This document shows, piece by piece, positions 42,523 through 52,013 of a stretch of DNA of 64,000 nucleotides (its first letter is position 1; every line of letters begins with the position of its first letter). The stretch spans positions 1 to 64,000 of the forward strand of contig NZ_CAMFHB010000037.1 of NCBI RefSeq assembly GCF_945952055.1. Reading direction: 5' to 3'. The position numbers and the translations under genes are program-made. The notes under the pieces were generated by a model, which had not been told where the DNA came from, did not search any database, and worked only from the letters and a program-made list of their open reading frames with translations. The stretch comes from an uncultured Alsobacter sp. (GTDB lineage: Bacteria > Pseudomonadota > Alphaproteobacteria > Rhizobiales > Beijerinckiaceae).

Positions 42523-43374
42523 TCAGTACTTCACGCCCGCGCCGAGCCGGAACGAGTTCGCCGTGGTGCGGGCGCCGCGGTAGTCGGTCATGCCGATCCA
42601 CTGGTATTCGGCGCGCAGGAACAGGTTGTCGATGACGGCGACGTCCAGGCCCGCGCCGAAGGCGCCGCCGAGGTTGTAGCCGGCCTTGCCGATGCTGGCA
42701 TTGCGAGCCGTCGGACCCGCGTTGATGCCGGTGATGGCACCGGTCGCCGCGTCGAGCGTGTATTCGGTGTAGGTGCTGGTATAGGTCCCCGACACGCGCT
42801 GCTTGCCGACCACCATGCCGGCGGTGACGTAGGGCAGGAAGCGGCCGATGGGATAACCCATGCGCAGCTTGAGGATGCCGAAATCACCCAGCTTGGACCG
42901 GGCCGAAGCCGTATAGTTGATGTTGTCGGAGAACAGGCCCCGATCCCGCCGCCGTCCGTCCGAATAGGTGTCGGAAAACTGCAGCTTGTCCTTCATGTGG
43001 GTGTAGTCGAACTCGAGGCCGACCACGACGTCTTCCCACAGCCAGTTGTAGCCCAGGAAGCCGCCGAAATGCGTCTGCTGGTCGGAGCCCGAGGTCGTGA
43101 GCCGGGCGATGCTGGTCGCAAGGTCGTTGGCGATGTGGTTGGAATAGGCGTTGTCGGCCATTTCCTGGGCCACGTTGCCCATCCGGAAGTCGCCGTTGGT
43201 GATGCCGGCATGGATGCCGCCGTAGAGCCCACCCCAGTTGAAGTCTTCCACCGGCACCGTGGCGCTGGGCGGATAGGAGGCCCGGCGCCCGCTGTAGTCG
43301 GCTGCCTGCGCGGCGAGGGCGCCGAGGACGATCCCGGCGGCGGTGGTGGCGAGAAGGGCGCGACGCATCGGCAT
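42523..43374 (-). CDS. Outer membrane beta-barrel protein (Omp25/Omp31-like porin family)
   Basis: A 283-residue exported protein with signal peptide (about residues 1-24, AQA). The mature part has repeated amphipathic strands: FNWGGLYGGIHAGI at the N-terminus, HFGGFLGYNWLW, VVGLEFDYTHM, LRMGYPIGRFLPYVTAGMVV, GAGLDVAVIDNLFLRAEY, ending in an aromatic residue (RLGAGVKY) as barrel proteins do. This is the 8-strand outer-membrane family typical of Rhizobiales. Confidence 0.9.
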   Translation of the reverse strand: MPMRRALLATTAAGIVLGALAAQAADYSGRRASYPPSATVPVEDFNWGGLYGGIHAGITNGDFRMGNVAQEMADNAYSNHIANDLATSIARLTTSGSDQQTHFGGFLGYNWLWEDVVVGLEFDYTHMKDKLQFSDTYSDGRRRDRGLFSDNINYTASARSKLGDFGILKLRMGYPIGRFLPYVTAGMVVGKQRVSGTYTSTYTEYTLDAATGAITGINAGPTARNASIGKAGYNLGGAFGAGLDVAVIDNLFLRAEYQWIGMTDYRGARTTANSFRLGAGVKY

Positions 43375-43636
43375 GGGCCTCTACCTGCTGGCCGGCGAAG
43401 GCACCGGATGGGCCTCCGCTTCGAATTGCGATGCTGCCGTTTGTAGATCGGTAACCCTAACGCCGGGTTAAACTGCAAATTGTGCATTCGCTTTCCGCAG
43501 TTTCAGGTTGGGGCGCCGGGCCGCCCGTCGCCCCTCGCGCCCCGCGGGGTCGCCGATCGCGGATCCGGCCCGCGCCCGTCAACATTGTCCGGCACCCATG
43601 GGCGCGCTAAACCCCGATGACGCGAAAGGGCCCGTC

Positions 43637-45382
43637 ATGACCGCAGCTCCCGACAAGATCGCCATTGCTCTCGCCCAGCTCGACCCCACCGTGGGCGACG
43701 TGGAGGGCAACGCCGCGAAGGTGCGCGCGGCCCGTGCCGCCGCCGCGGCGAAGGGCGCGGACATCCTGATGCTGCCCGAGCTGTTTCTCGCCGGCTATCC
43801 GCCGGAGGACCTCGTGCTGAAGCCGGCCTTCCAGGAAGCCTGCCGCACCGCGGCCGAGGAGCTGGCCCGCGAGACGGCGGACGGCGGCCCGGCGATCCTG
43901 GTCGGCCTGCCCTGGGTGGAGGGCGGCAAGCTCTACAACGCCTTCGCCGTCCTGGACGGCGGGCGCATCGAGGCGGTGCGCTTCAAGGTGGACCTGCCCA
44001 ATTACGGCGTCTTCGACGAAAAGCGCGTCTTCGTGCCCGGCCCGCTGCCAGGCCCCGTCTCGGTGCGCGGCGTGCGCTTCGGCGTGCCGATCTGCGAGGA
44101 CATCTGGACCGACGCCGTCGTCGAGTGCCTGGCCGAGACGGGCGGCGAGATCCTGCTGGTGCCCAACGGCTCGCCCTACTGGCGCGACAAGAACGACCTG
44201 CGCGTCAACATCGCGGTGTCGCGCGTGACGGAGACGGGCCTGCCGCTCGTCTATCTCAACCAGGTCTGCGGCCAGGACGAACTCGTCTTCGACGGCGCCT
44301 CCTTCGTGGTCAATCCCGACGGGTCGCTCGCCGTGCAGATGCCGGCCTTCGAGGAGGCGGTGCTGGTCACGCAGTGGACCCGCACGGCGGACGGCTGGCG
44401 TTGCGCCGAAGGCCCGAAGGCCCTGCTCGACGAGGGCGACGCGGGCGACTACGCCGCCTGCGTGCTGGGCCTGCGCCACTATGTCGAGAAGAACCGCTTT
44501 CCCGGCGTGGTGCTCGGCCTCTCGGGCGGCATCGACTCCGCGCTCTGTGCCGCCATGGCGGTCGATGCGCTGGGGCCGGAGAAAGTCCACTGCATCATGC
44601 TGCCCTACCGCTACACGGCGCAGCGCAGCCTCGACGACGCCAGGGCCTGCGCAGATGCGCTGGGCGTGCGCTACGACGTCGTGCCGATCGGCGGCCCGGT
44701 GGAGGCCATGGAGGCCGCGCTGGCCCCGCTCTTTGCCGGCCGCGCGCCTGACGTGACGGAGGAGAACCTGCAGAGCCGCGTGCGCGGCACGATCCTGATG
44801 TCGGTCTCCAACAAGTTCGGCCCCATGGTCGTCACCACCGGGAACAAGTCGGAGATGTCGGTGGGCTACGCCACGCTCTACGGCGACATGAACGGCGGCT
44901 TCAATCCCATCAAGGACATCTACAAGACGCAGGTGTTCCGCCTCTGCGAGCTGCGCAACCGCTGGAAGCCGGCGATCGCCAAGGGGCCTGACGGCGAGGT
45001 GGTGCCGCGCTCCATCATCGAGCGCCCGCCGAGCGCGGAGCTGCGCGAGAACCAGACCGACCAGGACTCGCTTCCGCCCTACGACGTGCTCGACGCCATC
45101 CTCGAGGGCCTCGTGGAACACGAAAGCCGCGTCTCCGACCTCGTCGCACGGGGGATCGATGTCGCCACGGTGAAGAAGGTGGAGCGCCTGCTCTATCTCG
45201 CCGAATACAAGCGCCGCCAGTCGGCGCCGGGCGTGAAGGTGACGGAGAAGAACTTCGGCCGCGACCGCCGCTACCCCATCGTCAACCGCTTCCGCGACCC
45301 CGGCGGCCCGCTGCGCGCACCCGACGCGAGCGTGATGGGGCCGGGAGCGGCCAAGTCGTCAACGGACGTGGTGGATTTTTGA
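43637..45382 (+). CDS. nadE: Glutamine-dependent NAD+ synthetase
   Basis: A 581-residue two-domain enzyme making NAD+ from deamido-NAD+. The N-terminal nitrilase-like glutaminase has the Glu/Lys/Cys triad in LPELFLAGYPPEDL, KVDLPNYGVFDEKR and PICEDIWTD. The C-terminal synthetase has the PP-loop LGLSGGIDSALCAAMAVDAL near residue 298 and TTGNKSEMSVGYAT. The ATG at 43637 starts close to the domain; the frame is open upstream. Length is normal for the bacterial glutamine-dependent form. Confidence 0.95.
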   Translation: MTAAPDKIAIALAQLDPTVGDVEGNAAKVRAARAAAAAKGADILMLPELFLAGYPPEDLVLKPAFQEACRTAAEELARETADGGPAILVGLPWVEGGKLYNAFAVLDGGRIEAVRFKVDLPNYGVFDEKRVFVPGPLPGPVSVRGVRFGVPICEDIWTDAVVECLAETGGEILLVPNGSPYWRDKNDLRVNIAVSRVTETGLPLVYLNQVCGQDELVFDGASFVVNPDGSLAVQMPAFEEAVLVTQWTRTADGWRCAEGPKALLDEGDAGDYAACVLGLRHYVEKNRFPGVVLGLSGGIDSALCAAMAVDALGPEKVHCIMLPYRYTAQRSLDDARACADALGVRYDVVPIGGPVEAMEAALAPLFAGRAPDVTEENLQSRVRGTILMSVSNKFGPMVVTTGNKSEMSVGYATLYGDMNGGFNPIKDIYKTQVFRLCELRNRWKPAIAKGPDGEVVPRSIIERPPSAELRENQTDQDSLPPYDVLDAILEGLVEHESRVSDLVARGIDVATVKKVERLLYLAEYKRRQSAPGVKVTEKNFGRDRRYPIVNRFRDPGGPLRAPDASVMGPGAAKSSTDVVDF

Positions 45383-45414
45383 GGGGCCCGGAATGCACGC
45401 TCTCTCTCTCCACC

Positions 45415-45500
45415 GTCATGGCCGGGCTCGGCCCGGCCACCCACGACTTGAGGATGATATCGGCAAAGTCGTGGATGCCCAGGCCAAGCCCGGGCAGGAC
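45415..45500. repeat. Dispersed palindromic repeat, copy 3
   Basis: Third copy of the element at 23088-23175: GTCATGGCCGGGCTCGGCCC, inner ACCCACGACTT / AAAGTCGTGGAT arms, closing GGCCAAGCCCGGGCAGGAC. It lies in the 164-base gap between nadE and gltX, both on the plus strand, so a transcript running through would fold here just before the gltX start. Confidence 0.9.
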
Positions 45501-45546
45501 GTGCTGAGGGATGGGCGCATGGGTCTGGACCAGGAGTGCCGATGAG

Positions 45547-46902
45547 ATGAGCGCTGGTCCCCTTCCCATCGTCCGCTTCGCCCCGTCCCCCACGGGGCGC
45601 ATCCACATCGGCAACGCCCGCGTGGCCGTGCTCAACGCGCTCTATGCCCGCAAGCACGGCGGCCGGTTCATCTTGCGCTTCGACGACACCGACGTGCTGC
45701 GCTCGCGCGACGATTTCGCCCGCTCGATCCGCGAGGACCTGGTGTGGCTCGGCATTCCGCCGGACGTCGTGGTGCGCCAGTCCGACCGCACGGCGCTCTA
45801 CGACGCCGCGGCCGAAAAGCTCAAGGCCATGGGTCGCCTCTATCCCTGCTACGAGACCGAGGACGAGCTCGAGCGCCGGCGCAAGCGCCAGGCGGCCCGC
45901 CACCTTCCGCCCATCTACGACCGCGCCGCCCTGAGCCTCACCGCCGACGAAAAGGCCGCCCTGGAGGCCGAGGGCCGCCGCCCGCACTGGCGCTTCCTGC
46001 TCGACCGCACGGTGGTGGCCTGGGACGATCTCGTCCGCGGCCCATGCACGGTCGACTGTGCCTCGCTCTCCGACCCCGTGCTGGTGCGCGAGGACGGCAG
46101 CTACCTCTACACGCTGCCCTCGGTGGTCGACGACATCGCGCTCGACATCACCGACGTGATCCGCGGCGAGGACCACGTCACCAACACCGGCGTGCAGATC
46201 CAGATCTTTGAAGCCCTGGCCAACGGCAAGCCGCTGCCCGCCTTCGGCCACCACAACCTGCTCACCACGGCGAGCGGGGAGGGCCTCTCCAAGCGCTCCG
46301 GCCACCTCTCCATCGGCGCCCTGCGCGAGGACGGCCTCGAGCCCCTCGCGGTCGCCGCGCTTTCCGTGCTCGTGGGCTCGGCCGAGGCCGTGCGCCCCGT
46401 GGCGAGCCTCGACGAACTCGCCGGCCTCGTCGACCTCGCCCGCCTCTCCCGCGCCCCGGCGCGCTTCGACGAGGCCGAACTCGCGAACCTCAACGCCCGC
46501 ACGGTGCACGGCCTTCCCTACGACGCCGTCGAGGCACGCCTCACAGCGCTGGGCATTGCCGGCGGCGAGGCGTTCTGGCTTGCGGTGCGGGGCAACCTCG
46601 CCCGCGTTGCCGATGCGGCGACGTGGTGGGAGGTGGTGGCCGGAGATCCGTCGCTGCCCGCGCCTTCCCCGGAGGATGCCGCCTTCCTGGCGCAGGCCGC
46701 CGCCGTGCTGCCGCCCGAGCCCTGGACGCAGGACACCTGGGGCGCGTGGATCGAGGCCGTAAAGCAGGCCACCGGCCGCAAGGGCAAGTCCCTGTTCATG
46801 CCGCTGCGCCTGGCGCTCACCGGCGTAGAGCACGGGCCTGAGCTGAAGGCGCTGCTGCCGATGATCGGGCGCGAGGGGGTGATGCGGCGGTTGGTGGGCT
46901 GA
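45547..46902 (+). CDS. gltX: Glutamyl-tRNA synthetase
   Basis: A 451-residue class I synthetase attaching glutamate to tRNA. The HIGH motif is [20 protein letters not shown] and the KMSKS equivalent is GLSKRSG near residue 245. [27 protein letters not shown] is typical of the family. The C-terminal helical part ends [17 protein letters not shown]. Alphaproteobacteria often have two gltX genes, one charging tRNA-Gln for later amidation; which one this is cannot be decided here. ATG 45547 (MSAGPLP) chosen. Confidence 0.93.
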   Translation: MSAGPLPIVRFAPSPTGRIHIGNARVAVLNALYARKHGGRFILRFDDTDVLRSRDDFARSIREDLVWLGIPPDVVVRQSDRTALYDAAAEKLKAMGRLYPCYETEDELERRRKRQAARHLPPIYDRAALSLTADEKAALEAEGRRPHWRFLLDRTVVAWDDLVRGPCTVDCASLSDPVLVREDGSYLYTLPSVVDDIALDITDVIRGEDHVTNTGVQIQIFEALANGKPLPAFGHHNLLTTASGEGLSKRSGHLSIGALREDGLEPLAVAALSVLVGSAEAVRPVASLDELAGLVDLARLSRAPARFDEAELANLNARTVHGLPYDAVEARLTALGIAGGEAFWLAVRGNLARVADAATWWEVVAGDPSLPAPSPEDAAFLAQAAAVLPPEPWTQDTWGAWIEAVKQATGRKGKSLFMPLRLALTGVEHGPELKALLPMIGREGVMRRLVG

Positions 46903-47006
46903 GTACCTCCCAACGCCTTTAATGTGAGAGCGTTCAAATCTATCGTTTTTTGCCCGCTCCCATCGACTTCATCCTGAGAGTTTGTACATATCTCTCGCCT
47001 CCATCT

Positions 47007-47052
47007 CCCTCATCCTGAGCCGGCCGCGTAGCGGCCGAGTCGAAGGACGCAG
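47007..47052. repeat. Second type of intergenic palindrome
   Basis: A short element CTCATCCTGAG...CGGCCGC-GTA-GCGGCCG...TCGAAGGACGCAG, with a 7-bp core stem (47021-47027 with 47031-47037). This form is widespread in alphaproteobacterial intergenic regions. A related but diverged form is seen near 29240-29285 (ending TCCAAGGACGCAGG). The 283-base gap around it (46903-47185) holds no gene that I can see. Confidence 0.65.
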
Positions 47053-47185
47053 AATCCTTCAAACGCCCTTGGCTCGTCCGTAGTCCCGAGCGACATCCCA
47101 ACCCAAATTTTACAATCCCCGGTTCGTAGATCCCGCGGCCAGCCCGGCCGACCATGGCGTCTTCCGGACGACCACCTGGCCCCGC

Positions 47186-47959
47186 GTGCACGCCTTCTCG
47201 CATCTCTCCATCCGCGTCATCAGCCTGACCCGCGCGACAGCCCGGCGCAGCGCCGTCGCGGCGCAACTCGCAAGCTTGCGCATCCCGTTCCGGTTCTACG
47301 ATGGCATTGACGCGGCCGCGCTCAGCGCCCAGGAACTCGCCAGTTTCAGGCAAACCCACAAAGCCATGCCCGGCATGAGCGACGCCGAACTCGCCTGCGA
47401 CCTCAGCCACTTCCGCGTCATCAGCGCGTGGATGGAGGAGGATGACACGCCCTACCTCTGCGTTTTGGAGGACGATGCCACCCTGGGCTAGCCGTTCGTC
47501 GACGTCGTCAGCGACGCCCGGCTGATCGAGGATCTCGCCTTCGACGTGTTCAAGATCGGCGGCGCACCACCCCGCCGGCGGCGCCTCGCCCTCGAATGGG
47601 ACCGCCGGGGCGAGACCCGCATCGTCTTCCCGCTGGCCCCCTCCTACTGCGCCGTGGGCTACATTCTGCACCGGCCAGCCGCGCGGAAGCTCCAACCCCA
47701 CTTCGCGGTCTTCGACCAGCTCATCGACACGCGCCTCTTCCGCGACGCCCCGCCCGGCACACTGGTGCTGGAAGCCTCACCATTTCTCGTCACGGAATCA
47801 GGCGCGCCAAGTCTGATCGATCATCCTGTCGGGCCGCGGTGGGCGAGCACAATAATGGGGCGCATCCGAGCCGATCTGCGGCATGGCATGCGGACGTTGG
47901 CGTTGGTGAGGATGCTGTTGACGAGGGCCAGGATGCCGCGGCGGGCGACGTTTTGTTGA
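47186..47959 (+). pseudogene. Glycosyltransferase family 25 (LPS biosynthesis type), interrupted by an amber codon
   Basis: One continuous frame of 257 sense codons broken by a single TAG at 47489-47491. The first part starts SIRVISLTRATARRSAVAAQ and reaches DLSHFRVI and LCVLEDDATLG, the nucleotide-sugar DxD-type site of GT25. After the stop, the same frame continues PFVDVVSDARLIEDLAFDVF, then a YCAVGYILHRPAARKL stretch, to a normal family C-terminus. So one base change separates this from an intact gene. Either it is a recent pseudogene or a sequencing error. It stands at the left border of the accessory region and may once have sugar-decorated LPS or another surface polymer. Confidence 0.85.
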
Positions 47960-48606
47960 GGCGACGGCTCGTGGTGTGACGGGCTAGGGCAGTGTGGCCA
48001 GGTCCTCGGCACAGGGGCGGGACACGGAATCAATGACGTATCGAAGGTTGTGTCATTGAAAGCTCGAGCAGCTTTGCAGCATTGAAGTGTAGTTGATTAC
48101 CAATTCTCAATCATGGCCAGTTGCAACGCGCGCTTCGTGCGCTAGACAAGGTCGGCCTCTGGTTTACAATCAGCCGAATGGAAACGGATACAGTTGGCGG
48201 CGGTATTGTACAAGTTCAATTTGTAAAAACATTAACCGTGGAGATACACATCACGCATGTACTTTTTGTACGGCGTACTAAATGGTGGATCTATTGGTTC
48301 ACAAATTTACCATTCTGGGATGCGAAAGAGCGACTTAGACTTACAGTCATAGAAACAGTACAGGCAATAGTATTTATTGCTGTATATTATAATATTTTTT
48401 TCGCTGGACAAAGAGTGTGATGCGAGCTGACATTAGTTCTAAGGTCGTAAATAGCTTTCAGAGCTTTATTTTCGTTTTGATCAGCTGAGCTTTGCGCTCA
48501 CCCGGGCAGATGAACGGAATTGCAGCCATGCGGACCCGTCGTGTCGATTAAATGTACAGACCAAGACTGGTGATATTAGCAAAGCGAAGCAAGAGACAGG
48601 GTATCT
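47960..48606. other. AT-richer stretch at the start of the accessory region
   Basis: From about 48020 the base composition drops clearly below that of the surroundings. One weak gene candidate lies within (48178-48420, listed separately). The part 48421-48606 precedes the lipoprotein gene and probably holds its promoter; the last 20 bases contain AGGG as a weak ribosome binding site. I see no transposase, integrase or direct repeats marking an insertion. Confidence 0.6.
48178..48420 (+). CDS. Possible small membrane protein
   Basis: A frame of 80 codons in AT-rich DNA, starting METDTVGGG and ending in a hydrophobic segment (about residues 52-75, TVIETVQAIVFIAVYYNIFF) after a Trp-rich, basic stretch. 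No ribosome binding site is visible and the frame continues upstream, so the call is weak. The layout (soluble start, one membrane helix near the end) fits small accessory proteins next to secreted repeat proteins. Confidence 0.3.
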   Translation: METDTVGGGIVQVQFVKTLTVEIHITHVLFVRRTKWWIYWFTNLPFWDAKERLRLTVIETVQAIVFIAVYYNIFFAGQRV

Positions 48607-48972
48607 ATGGAAAGAAAAATTCTAAGCCTGCTAATTGCCGCTGTTATGATGCATTCACTACAGGCATGTGGGTCGTTAGTCCAGGATGAATACCCCCAAA
48701 GGCTCGATCCTGATCTTTTCACGTGTGTGAAGAGCCTGAGGACGAACTGCAATATGGTCGTCGCGAATGAGGCGGCGAAACGATTGATAAGCCCAAGACA
48801 GTATTTGGAAAGCATAGGCTTCAACTGCCTTCCGGGCCCGCGCTTAGACTGTTCGATACTGTACTCGTTTAGGTATTATGCAATTTTTTCTTACGATTAC
48901 CAGGTCGTGCAATATAGTATTCGAATCACAACAGCTGCATCCGAAATCAACACCATAAAAATCAAGGCATAG
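48607..48972 (+). CDS. Putative small lipoprotein
   Basis: A 121-residue protein with a lipoprotein signal: charged start MERK, hydrophobic core, and lipobox LQAC at about residues 18-21. The mature part has five or more cysteines (TCVKSLRTNCNM, FNCLPGPRLDCS), suggesting disulfides in the periplasm. No family recognised. It ends three bases before the start of the large DxDGDG protein, so the two are almost certainly co-translated. A role in exporting, anchoring or neutralising that protein is inference. Confidence 0.7.
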   Translation: MERKILSLLIAAVMMHSLQACGSLVQDEYPQRLDPDLFTCVKSLRTNCNMVVANEAAKRLISPRQYLESIGFNCLPGPRLDCSILYSFRYYAIFSYDYQVVQYSIRITTAASEINTIKIKA

Positions 48973-48975
48973 TCC

Positions 48976-51777
48976 ATGGCTGAGTATAGCATCGAATATT
49001 CGGAACGTTCATTAGGTGTTGCTGTTCACGGTGTGATCTCCGTCGTCGATGAATTCGGCCGAACGATTGCCACATTTGAGGGTCTTGCTACAGATGCGTC
49101 GGGTCGGGGCAAGAGTATAGGATCTTCGATCTTCGGGGACAAAATACAGGGTTTCTATAATTTTTCCGGCCAGAAATCAGGCAATGCAATCTCTGTTCCA
49201 GAGGTCATCGGCAATGGCCAGATGAAAGATCTGGGTGCCGTACTTGGCGCGCTGAAAGACGCGATCGATGCGATCAATCGGCAAAATGCCCCTTACGAGC
49301 TGCCAGGGTTGAACTCGGGATTCAGGGCGCCGTCGAACAGCAATTCTGTTATTCAGGCCCTCCTAGATGTCTTAGGCCTTCAAGCTCCGTCGCACTACGG
49401 CACTTTGATGGGCGCTGTCGGCCGCGGCAACCAGCTTCTCGACAAGCAGACGATCGAGAGCATCAGGCAAAAAAATGGGCTGGGCCCACAGCCGGCGCCC
49501 GGGATTCCTCTCCCGCCTGAGCGCCCTGCGAACCTCGGACGTCCGGGAGCTCCCCAGTCACGCTCGAACACGGGCTCATCATTGAGCGCCGGCGCCCAAG
49601 CTGCGATGGACGGGGCTCGCTCAGCAAAGGCCAGCGCGGAAGCGTTGTCTACGGAAGCGTCAAATGTCGGAACGGCGCGGTCCGCCGCGGACGCTGCTCT
49701 GCTTGGCGCATGGCTCGGTGCTCAAAAGACCGAGGCAGATCGCCGAGACTCCGAACAGAACGCAATGGCCGCTGCAGCCAACGGAATCCGCCAGGCCGAT
49801 GAAGCCGCCGCAAGAGCCGCGGCAGAGCGCGAATGTCAACGTCTGTCAGCGCAGTTACAATCATCTTTTGGCACACAAACGTGGGGCGGAGCAGAGGGCG
49901 GCGGAGACCCTTACGGAGGTTGGCAGCCAGGAGACGCGCCCGGCCAACCGGACCCGGGCACTCCGGGCCAAGGTGGTTCGGGACAATCGGGTGGGAGGTC
50001 CGGTGGAGGGACCGGGGGCGCACCATCAGGTACGCCTGGAACGGGCTACCACGCAGGGCCGAACCCGGGACCTTTCGATATCGAGCCCGGCTACACGCCT
50101 TCAGGATACAGGTCCGGACCAGACCCAGGTCCATTCGATGCCAGGCCGGAGGAGCCCGGCACGGGCACGCAGCCGCAAGAGGTCACGCCGACGTCGCCGA
50201 CGGAAAGCAACGATTACGTCGGCGTCCCCGTCATTCTCGACCTCGACGGCGACGGCCTGTCGATCGTCCAGCGCGACGCCTCGACAACGACCTACGACAT
50301 GGCGGGGGACGGGCTGCAGCACCGCACCGCCTGGGTTGGCAAGGGCGACGGCGTGCTGGCCATCGACGCCGACGGCGACGGCAAGATCTCAGAGCGCCGC
50401 GAGATCATCTTCACGGATTGGGATCCGGGCGCCGGCAGCGACATGAAGGCGCTGCGCAGCGTGTTCGACACCAATCACAACGGAAAGCTGGACGCGGGCG
50501 ACGCGCGCTTTGCCGATTTCCGGGTGGTGGTCGACGGCCAGGCGAAGACGCTGGCCGAGCTCGGCATCGTCTCCATCGATCTGGTGACCGACGGCGCCCC
50601 GCGCCGCTATGCGGACGGCTCCACCATCGAGGGCCGCAGCAGCTTCACCCACGCCGACGGCTCCACCGGCACGGCGGCGGATGCCTCCTTCGTGTCGGAT
50701 GCCGACGGCTGGCGGGCGGACAAGACCTCGGTGACCGGCGCCGACGGGCGGCGCACGGACACGTTGACCGCGCGGGCCGTGGACGGCACCCTGGTGTCGC
50801 AGATCGTGTCCGTGACCTCGGCCGACGGCAGCGAGACCAGCACGAGCTTCGACGACGACGGCGACGGCCTCGTCGACCGCCGGCAGACGGCGAGCGACAC
50901 CACGACCGCGGGCGGGCGCGTCACCGCCGTGCGCTTCTACGACCGCCAGGGCGCGCTGCGCGGCTCGATCACAACGGCGCGGTACAATGCCGGCGCGCTC
51001 GAGATCGTGGATCTCGACCGGGACGGCGACGGCAAGGCCGACCAGAGCCAGCGCTACGAGGCGCTCGCCGACGGCTCCAGCGCCACCACCGTCACCGCGC
51101 TGAACCCGGACGGCACCATCCGCGCCGTGCAGCGCACCACCGTCAGCGCCGACGGGCTCGACCGGGTGGTCACGGAGGCGCCCGTCGGGCAGACGGTGGT
51201 CTCCACCACGCGAACGCCCACGCGCTACGCCGCAGACGGCACGCGCACCGACACGGCGACGGTGACGAACACCGACGGCACGCTGCGGGCGGGCTCCGTC
51301 ACCGTGACCTCGGCCGACGGGCGCACCAAGACCGTCTCGGCGGACCGCGACGGGTCTGGCCAGCCGGATCTGGTCCAGGAGTCCGTCCTGACGACGGACG
51401 CCGATGGCAGGATCCGCTCGGTCGTGACGACCCGCTCGGGCAATGCCACACTGCTGGGACGCACGACCACGCTCTCGTCCGCCAACGGGATGAGCACCGA
51501 GACCCTGCTCGACGAGGCGGGCGCCGACCACACGTCCACCCGCATCCTCGCCACCCAGGCGAAGGACGCCGCGGGCGCCGTCACCCGCACCACCGAGGTG
51601 TTCAACGCCAACGGCAGCCGGCGCAGCTGGCAGAGCGAAACGGTGAAATGGTACTGTTGCGGCGACCTGCGCTTTCCCGAAACTAATCAACGGGCGCGCA
51701 TAATCTTGAGGAATTGTAATGCATTTTCTTCGACGGTCGGTAATGATTCCTTTCTGATCACAACTCTGGCGAGCTAG
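48976..51777 (+). CDS. Large modular DxDGDG-repeat protein, C-terminus replaced or truncated
   Basis: A 933-residue protein without a classical signal peptide. Layout: residues 1-165 a globular N-terminal domain (YELPGLNSGFRAPSNSNSVI near 105); 165-310 Pro-rich then Ala-rich helical; 310-410 Gly/Pro linker with repeated GPxPGPFD; from 416 the core begins VPVILDLDGDGLSIVQRD, with the acidic loops DADGDGK and DTNHNGKLDAGD as likely Ca2+ sites; 500-890 degenerate repeats (SADG...T...DxDGDG type) resembling giant calcium-binding surface proteins of Rhizobiales. After about residue 890 the sequence changes abruptly to AT-rich DNA and ends 40 residues later without family character. The core is duplicated in the next large gene. 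Secretion, perhaps by a type I system encoded elsewhere, is inferred. Confidence 0.75.
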   Translation: MAEYSIEYSERSLGVAVHGVISVVDEFGRTIATFEGLATDASGRGKSIGSSIFGDKIQGFYNFSGQKSGNAISVPEVIGNGQMKDLGAVLGALKDAIDAINRQNAPYELPGLNSGFRAPSNSNSVIQALLDVLGLQAPSHYGTLMGAVGRGNQLLDKQTIESIRQKNGLGPQPAPGIPLPPERPANLGRPGAPQSRSNTGSSLSAGAQAAMDGARSAKASAEALSTEASNVGTARSAADAALLGAWLGAQKTEADRRDSEQNAMAAAANGIRQADEAAARAAAERECQRLSAQLQSSFGTQTWGGAEGGGDPYGGWQPGDAPGQPDPGTPGQGGSGQSGGRSGGGTGGAPSGTPGTGYHAGPNPGPFDIEPGYTPSGYRSGPDPGPFDARPEEPGTGTQPQEVTPTSPTESNDYVGVPVILDLDGDGLSIVQRDASTTTYDMAGDGLQHRTAWVGKGDGVLAIDADGDGKISERREIIFTDWDPGAGSDMKALRSVFDTNHNGKLDAGDARFADFRVVVDGQAKTLAELGIVSIDLVTDGAPRRYADGSTIEGRSSFTHADGSTGTAADASFVSDADGWRADKTSVTGADGRRTDTLTARAVDGTLVSQIVSVTSADGSETSTSFDDDGDGLVDRRQTASDTTTAGGRVTAVRFYDRQGALRGSITTARYNAGALEIVDLDRDGDGKADQSQRYEALADGSSATTVTALNPDGTIRAVQRTTVSADGLDRVVTEAPVGQTVVSTTRTPTRYAADGTRTDTATVTNTDGTLRAGSVTVTSADGRTKTVSADRDGSGQPDLVQESVLTTDADGRIRSVVTTRSGNATLLGRTTTLSSANGMSTETLLDEAGADHTSTRILATQAKDAAGAVTRTTEVFNANGSRRSWQSETVKWYCCGDLRFPETNQRARIILRNCNAFSSTVGNDSFLITTLAS
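50241..51209 (+). repeat. Long near-identical direct repeat, left copy
   Basis: This 969-base block recurs at 53060-54028 at a constant offset of 2819 bases. The first 100 bases differ at several positions; from 50338 on I find one difference (A at 51172 against T at 53991). Translations of both strands are the same over most of its length. It encodes the DxDGDG core and the first repeats of both large proteins. Confidence 0.95.
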
Positions 51778-51860
51778 ACGGCGTTTGAGTTTTTCTCAAT
51801 AATGCTAGCCATAATCGGATTATGTTGTCTCAACATCGTTTCCGTTCGACTTGATCTTAA

Positions 51861-52013
51861 ATGCAGAAGCGGCTAATTCAGAAGATTTTTGAGACACTCG
51901 GCTCATTGGCTGTATTCGCAATGGGACTTGCCGCAGTACTTTACGGCTATGGCGTGTTTTTGCTGTGCCTTATGCTGATAACGATGGTCATTGTTTATTT
52001 CTTGAGGAAGTAA
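51861..52013 (+). CDS. Small two-helix membrane protein
   Basis: A 50-codon gene read directly: it begins MQKRLIQKIFETLG, followed by two hydrophobic segments (about residues 15-28 and 31-47) and a basic end FLRK. The stop is three bases before the start of the second large protein, and the ribosome binding site of that gene (GAGGAAG, 52004-52010) lies in its last codons, so the two are coupled. Small size and hydrophobicity fit an accessory, holin-like or immunity-type protein, but none of these is shown. Confidence 0.6.
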   Translation: MQKRLIQKIFETLGSLAVFAMGLAAVLYGYGVFLLCLMLITMVIVYFLRK

